This document shows positions 60,330 to 64,000 of a stretch of DNA of 64,000 nucleotides, in pieces. The number at the start of each line of letters is the position of its first letter. Within the stretch, counting starts at the first letter, position 1. The notes under the pieces are model-generated. The model was not told the DNA's origin. It was given only the letters and a program-made list of their open reading frames with translations, and did no database searches. The position numbers were made by a program, and so were the translations under genes. The DNA is from Silene latifolia (lineage: Eukaryota > Streptophyta > Magnoliopsida > Caryophyllales > Caryophyllaceae): positions 70,217,634 through 70,281,633 of the forward strand of contig NC_133537.1 of assembly GCF_048544455.1 (NCBI RefSeq), in the 5' to 3' direction.

Positions 60330-60470
60330 TTACGGCAGGACAAAAACGTCACCGTCGGAAGGCAATAGGAGATTAAGTCGCCACCGTCGCCGTCGCGAGC
60401 AGTCGTCGCTGATGTCGCCGTCGGGGAGCGGTGTTCGATGATAAGAGAGAAGTCGTCCTTGCTATTATCG
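60330..60470 (-). other. GC-rich leader near outer element end
   Basis: A CpG-rich block (GCCACCGTCGCCGTCGCGAG and neighbours) in otherwise A/T-rich DNA, about 120 bases from the element end. On the minus strand it is followed by CGTAACCCTAATTTCTTCAT, which looks like a plant 5' UTR. It could be the first exon/UTR of the F-box-like gene or a captured host fragment. Confidence 0.4.
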
Positions 60471-60589
60471 GGAGTCTAATGGGGGATTGTGAGTGACAGT
60501 TGTGAGTTGTGATTAAAAAAAATTACACAGTGAGAGGTATTAAGTAGTTCGTATGGTTCGCACTATAATTTGGTTCGTACAGGATCCTG

Positions 60590-60593
<4 letters not shown>
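60471..60593 (-). repeat. Outer terminus of the right arm (candidate TIR)
   Basis: Read inward from 60593 it begins GAATCAGGATCCTGTACGAA and has two related words, TACGAACC and TGCGAACC, then ATACGAAC. It directly abuts (TA)n. No second copy of this terminus is inside the window, so its status as a TIR is inferred from position. Confidence 0.5.

Positions 60594-60627
<34 letters not shown>
60594..60627. repeat. (TA)n microsatellite between two elements
   Basis: About 34 bases of pure TA separating the MULE terminus from the next element. Confidence 0.95.
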
Positions 60628-60630
<3 letters not shown>

Positions 60631-62907
60631 TTGGGATCAACTAAGTCCACCTTCTACTTGTAAGTCCATAAGTCTCATTGTGAGCCTTTGGATGAGGGAG
60701 TTGAAGGGCTGAGATTGAAAGCAAAAATAAGGGGATTAATGCCTAATTAAACACTCCCCCTCTCTACTTTACTAATCCCCATTAATTAAATATTAATCCA
60801 CTATATAACATTTTTTCTCAAACACACTTCTCACTCGTCCCTCATAATATCATCCTCTCCCCTCTCTAAAATCCCAAATAAATCAAAATCCTAAAAAACA
60901 AAAACCACTCTTCCCCACTTTAAAAAAAAAACAAACAAATCAAACCCTAAAACAACCCCACCACCCCCCACCACCGGCCTATCCGTCACCGTCCACCACT
61001 TCCACACGGCCACCACACCACAGCAACACAAACCTCACAACCCGACACACCACCACCCACTTTTTCCGCCTCTTCTCTCACCACCAACACCACCACTCCC
61101 GTCACCACGCACAACCACTATCACTCCTGTCACCACGCAACCACCACCCATGACACCACCCACGACACCATCCCCTCACAACCACCGTCCACCACCAACG
61201 ACCACGCAGCAACCACCACTCATGACAACGCACAACCACGCACCAAGCTCTACAACCGCCACCACCCAACATCATCTCCTTCGTCTCTTCTCTGAGATCT
61301 CGGTTTTTGGCAATAAATTTGTTGTTTCTGTTGTCTTTTGTTTTCTTATTCTTTGTTTTTTTTCTTTTTCCTTCCTGTCTTCTCAGATCTATGTTTTTTT
61401 TTTTTAAAATTTGGGTGTTTGTATTTTGGGTTTTTTTCCCCTTCAAATGTCTTGTAAATTAGTCTTGTTATACATATTTTTTTTCAAATTTCCTTTATAT
61501 TTTTTTCTTAGATCTTATTTATATTTTGTGAGATCTCACTTTTTAACTTTTCTCACTAAATTTTTTATAGTCTTGTAACGTTTTTTATATTTTTTCGAGT
61601 AAAAGTTGTGTTGGTGTTGTTGTTGTGATGGTGGTGGAGATTTGAGTTTTAAAAAAAAAAAATGAAAAAGTTAGATCTAGTTTTCAAAAGTTAAACCTAG
61701 ATTTTTTTTTCCATATTTTTTCTTTATTTGTTGATTTTTTTTCTTCTAGTAAAGTTAAAATTACACTTTTCACTATTAAAGTTACACTTTTCTATATTAA
61801 AGTTACACTTCTTAAAATTACAGTTTTCTATATTAAAATTACATTTTTCTCCATTAAAATTACACTTTTTTCTATTAAAATTACATTTTTTCTATTAAAG
61901 TTACACTATTTTCTATTAAAGTTACACTTTTTTCTGTCAAAGTTACATTTTTCTCTATTATTAAAGTTACACTTTTCTCCATTAAAATTACACTTTTATC
62001 TATTAAAATTACACTTTTTTCTGTTAAAATTACATTTTTCTCTATTATTAAAGTTACACTTTTCTCCATTAAAATTACACTTTTATCTATTAAAATTAGA
62101 CTTTTTTCTATTAAAATTACACTTATCTCTATTAAGGGTACCCTCTCAAGGACTAAATTTTATACTCTCAATGGACTAAAGTTACACTATCAAAGGACTA
62201 AAGTTACACTCTCAATGGATTAAAGTTACACATTGAATATGGACTAGAGATATGCTCTCAATGGACTAAAATTATAATTTAATGGACTAAAATTACACTT
62301 TAGTTGACTAAAGTTACACTTCTGGACTAAAAATTATAATTTAATGGACTAAAGTTACACTTCTGGGCTAAAATTATAATTTAATGGACTAAAATTACAC
62401 TTTAATGGACTAAAATTACACTTTAGTTGACTAAAGTTACACTTCTAAAAGACTAAAGTTACACTTATAAGTTATAAATCAATCAATTTACAATCAGTTG
62501 TGTTAAAATTTGAAAAAAAAAAAATTTCTCAAAAATTGACGTAAAATTGCTTCAAAATTTCAAATTTGTCGTAAAACGCAAAATTTGTCGTAAACTTGCT
62601 TCAAAATTTGAAATTTCAAAATAATATCCGTCAAAACCGCTATCTTTTGTTAAAGTTACACTTTTTTTTTTAGAATTACACTCGTAAAATTCGTATAAAC
62701 TTTGAAGTATAAGAATACGTTTTTTTGGCAAGTGTATAATAATGAATTAGTGAATGTATAATTAAAGCTAGAGAGAGAAAGTGGGATTAATTAGTGTATA
62801 GGAAACTCATTAGTGTTAAGTGTGTTTGTTGTCTTCAATCTCAACCATCCATATTGGAGGATCTAATGGTAAGGGATAAGACTTAGGGACTCAAAACATA
62901 TGGTGGA

Positions 62908-62910
<3 letters not shown>
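60628..62910. mobile_element. TA-bounded non-autonomous DNA element, copy 1
   Basis: About 2.28 kb between two (TA)n tracts. The first 60 bases (with AAGTCCACC, AAGTCCATAAGTCTCA) resemble the reverse complement of the last 60 (AAGTCCACC, GAGTCCCTAAGTCTTA), i.e. imperfect terminal inverted repeats. No transposase is seen. Internal parts: a CCACCA-rich stretch (60950-61270), a T-rich stretch, then an array of ATTACACTTTT units. Insertion at TA microsatellites is known for a few plant non-autonomous families such as rice Micron; relation to them is not shown. Confidence 0.7.
61740..62475 (+). repeat. TTAAAATTACACTTTT array and GGACTAAA variant array
   Basis: Some twenty degenerate 19-24-base units of TTAAA(A/G)TTACACTTTTTTCTA at 61745-62130, then about twelve units of the type AATGGACTAAAGTTACACT at 62150-62465. 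ORFs through it are repeat translations. Confidence 0.9.

Positions 62911-62947
<37 letters not shown>
62911..62947. repeat. (TA)n microsatellite between TA-bounded elements
   Basis: About 37 bases of TA shared as boundary by the two related elements. Confidence 0.95.
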
Positions 62948-62950
<3 letters not shown>

Positions 62951-64000
62951 ATAAGATCAAATGAGTCATCCTCTTACATGTGAGTCCATAAGTCCCATTA
63001 TGGGCCATTGGATCTTGGAAATGGAGGGCTAAGATGAGAACACAAAAATTAAGGTTAATGCTCTAATTTGGCCATCTTCCTCTAATTTTCTCATTAACTA
63101 CATTAATCCTCCTCATCTTTCATTCATCAACTCATTATCACATCTCTTTATTCTCTCTCTATATCTCACTTCTCCATATTCTCTCCAAAAAAACCAAGAA
63201 AAAAAAAACCCAAAAAACCAAACAAATAAAAAACCCAAAAAATCCAAATAAATCATTTACTCATCTTTTACTCATTCACCATCCAACTACCACCACCCAC
63301 CGGAAACCACCACAGTCGCCAACCGACACCGCCGCCGCCACCACCACCACCGCCCCGACGTCATTTTTTATTTTTTTTTATTTTTTTATTTTTTTTTAAA
63401 CTTGATGTTTGGGTGTTCTTTTTATTTTTTTTGTTGTTTTTTTCTCCTTATATCGTCTTGCTATATAATATTGTTTCAAATTTGTGAGTTTTTTTATTTT
63501 AATCTTAGATCTACTAAAATAGATCAATTTTCATTGACCCATTTTTTTTCATTTCCGTTTTGTTTTTTTTTTTCCAATTTTGATGTTTTGGTCTTTTTGT
63601 TTTCCGGTTATTGACATTTTTATAAATTATAGTTTGATTTTAGTACTAAATCTATTAGTTATGAAATCTCATTTTTTACTTTTTTTCTTGTTGATATCAC
63701 TTTGTTAATATCCGTCTTGTTATATATATTTGCCAAATTTCGTATTTAAAATTTTCTTTTGGTATTGTGTGATTTAGGATCTATTAAAATTACTTTATCG
63801 GTTAAAATTATACTTTTTCCGTTAAAATTACACTTTTTTCCGTTAAAATTACACTTTTTTTGGTTAAAATCACAGTTTTTTCCTTGTTAAAAGTACACTT
63901 TTTTCCGTTAAAATTACACTTTTTTCTGTTAAAATTACACTTTTTTTCCGGTTAAAATTACACTTTTCCGTTAAAATTACACTTTTTTCTGTTAAAATTA
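62948..64000. mobile_element. TA-bounded element, copy 2, cut by window end
   Basis: Starts GTAATAAGATCAAATGAGTC and then GAGTCCATAAGTCCCATTAT, closely following the start of copy 1. It has the same internal order: C-rich CCACCA/CCGCCG stretch (63290-63360), T-rich stretch, then TTAAAATTACACTTTTTT units from 63785 to the window end. No coding sequence is recognised. Confidence 0.75.

Noticed and set aside
61102-61446. Minus-strand ORF with Lys-rich and Trp-rich halves
   Set aside because: It spans the CCACCA-rich and T-rich low-complexity parts of a non-coding DNA element; no family resemblance.

Overview
This is a stretch of a flowering-plant nuclear genome made almost entirely of nested transposable elements. 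No ordinary single-copy host gene is recognisable. The plant-type LTR retrotransposons, the FAR1-type MULE transposase, the plant L1-like LINE and the GT-AG introns all point to a plant. A Caryophyllales host is only a guess, from a Retand/Ogre-like element with antisense genes.

Layout. (1) 1-8722: remains of a Ty3/gypsy Athila-type retrotransposon, with an intact 542-codon ORF downstream of pol and a 3' LTR ending at 8722. It is interrupted by a solo LTR (1445-2785, TSD GAAAA). (2) 8723-60593: a giant inverted repeat. The two arms face each other across a 51-base spacer at 45321-45371. From outside to centre, each arm carries an F-box-like gene, a 14-exon ULP1-type (C48) cysteine-protease gene, a 'GGATACACA' minisatellite and a FAR1/MULE transposase gene transcribed away from the centre. 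(3) 60594-64000: two related elements bounded by (TA)n microsatellites, with internal 'TTAAAATTACACTTTT' arrays.

The left arm was later opened by three LTR-element insertions, each with exact 5-bp target duplications that the uninterrupted right arm confirms: a solo LTR (8836-9819, CTTAG), a 21.9-kb Tat/Ogre-type gypsy element (15774-37628, ATTCG) and a copia-like solo LTR (43132-44736, GATAC). An Athila LTR abuts its outer end. The right arm was opened by a 5'-truncated LINE (51549-54044). The Tat element itself holds an inverted solo LTR of its own family (21941-24547, CCTAC). Between pol and the 3' LTR it carries two intron-containing genes on the opposite strand; one encodes a plant-mobile-domain-like protein and its seven-exon structure can be read directly.

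The arms have decayed differently. The left arm keeps an open transposase, while the right arm keeps an open F-box-like gene and an open first exon of the ULP1 gene. The locus as a whole therefore holds more intact coding information than either arm alone. This cargo-bearing MULE palindrome is the most interesting feature of the window. Exon boundaries, lesions and TSDs were read by eye from the sequence; family names rest on recognised motifs, not on a database search.
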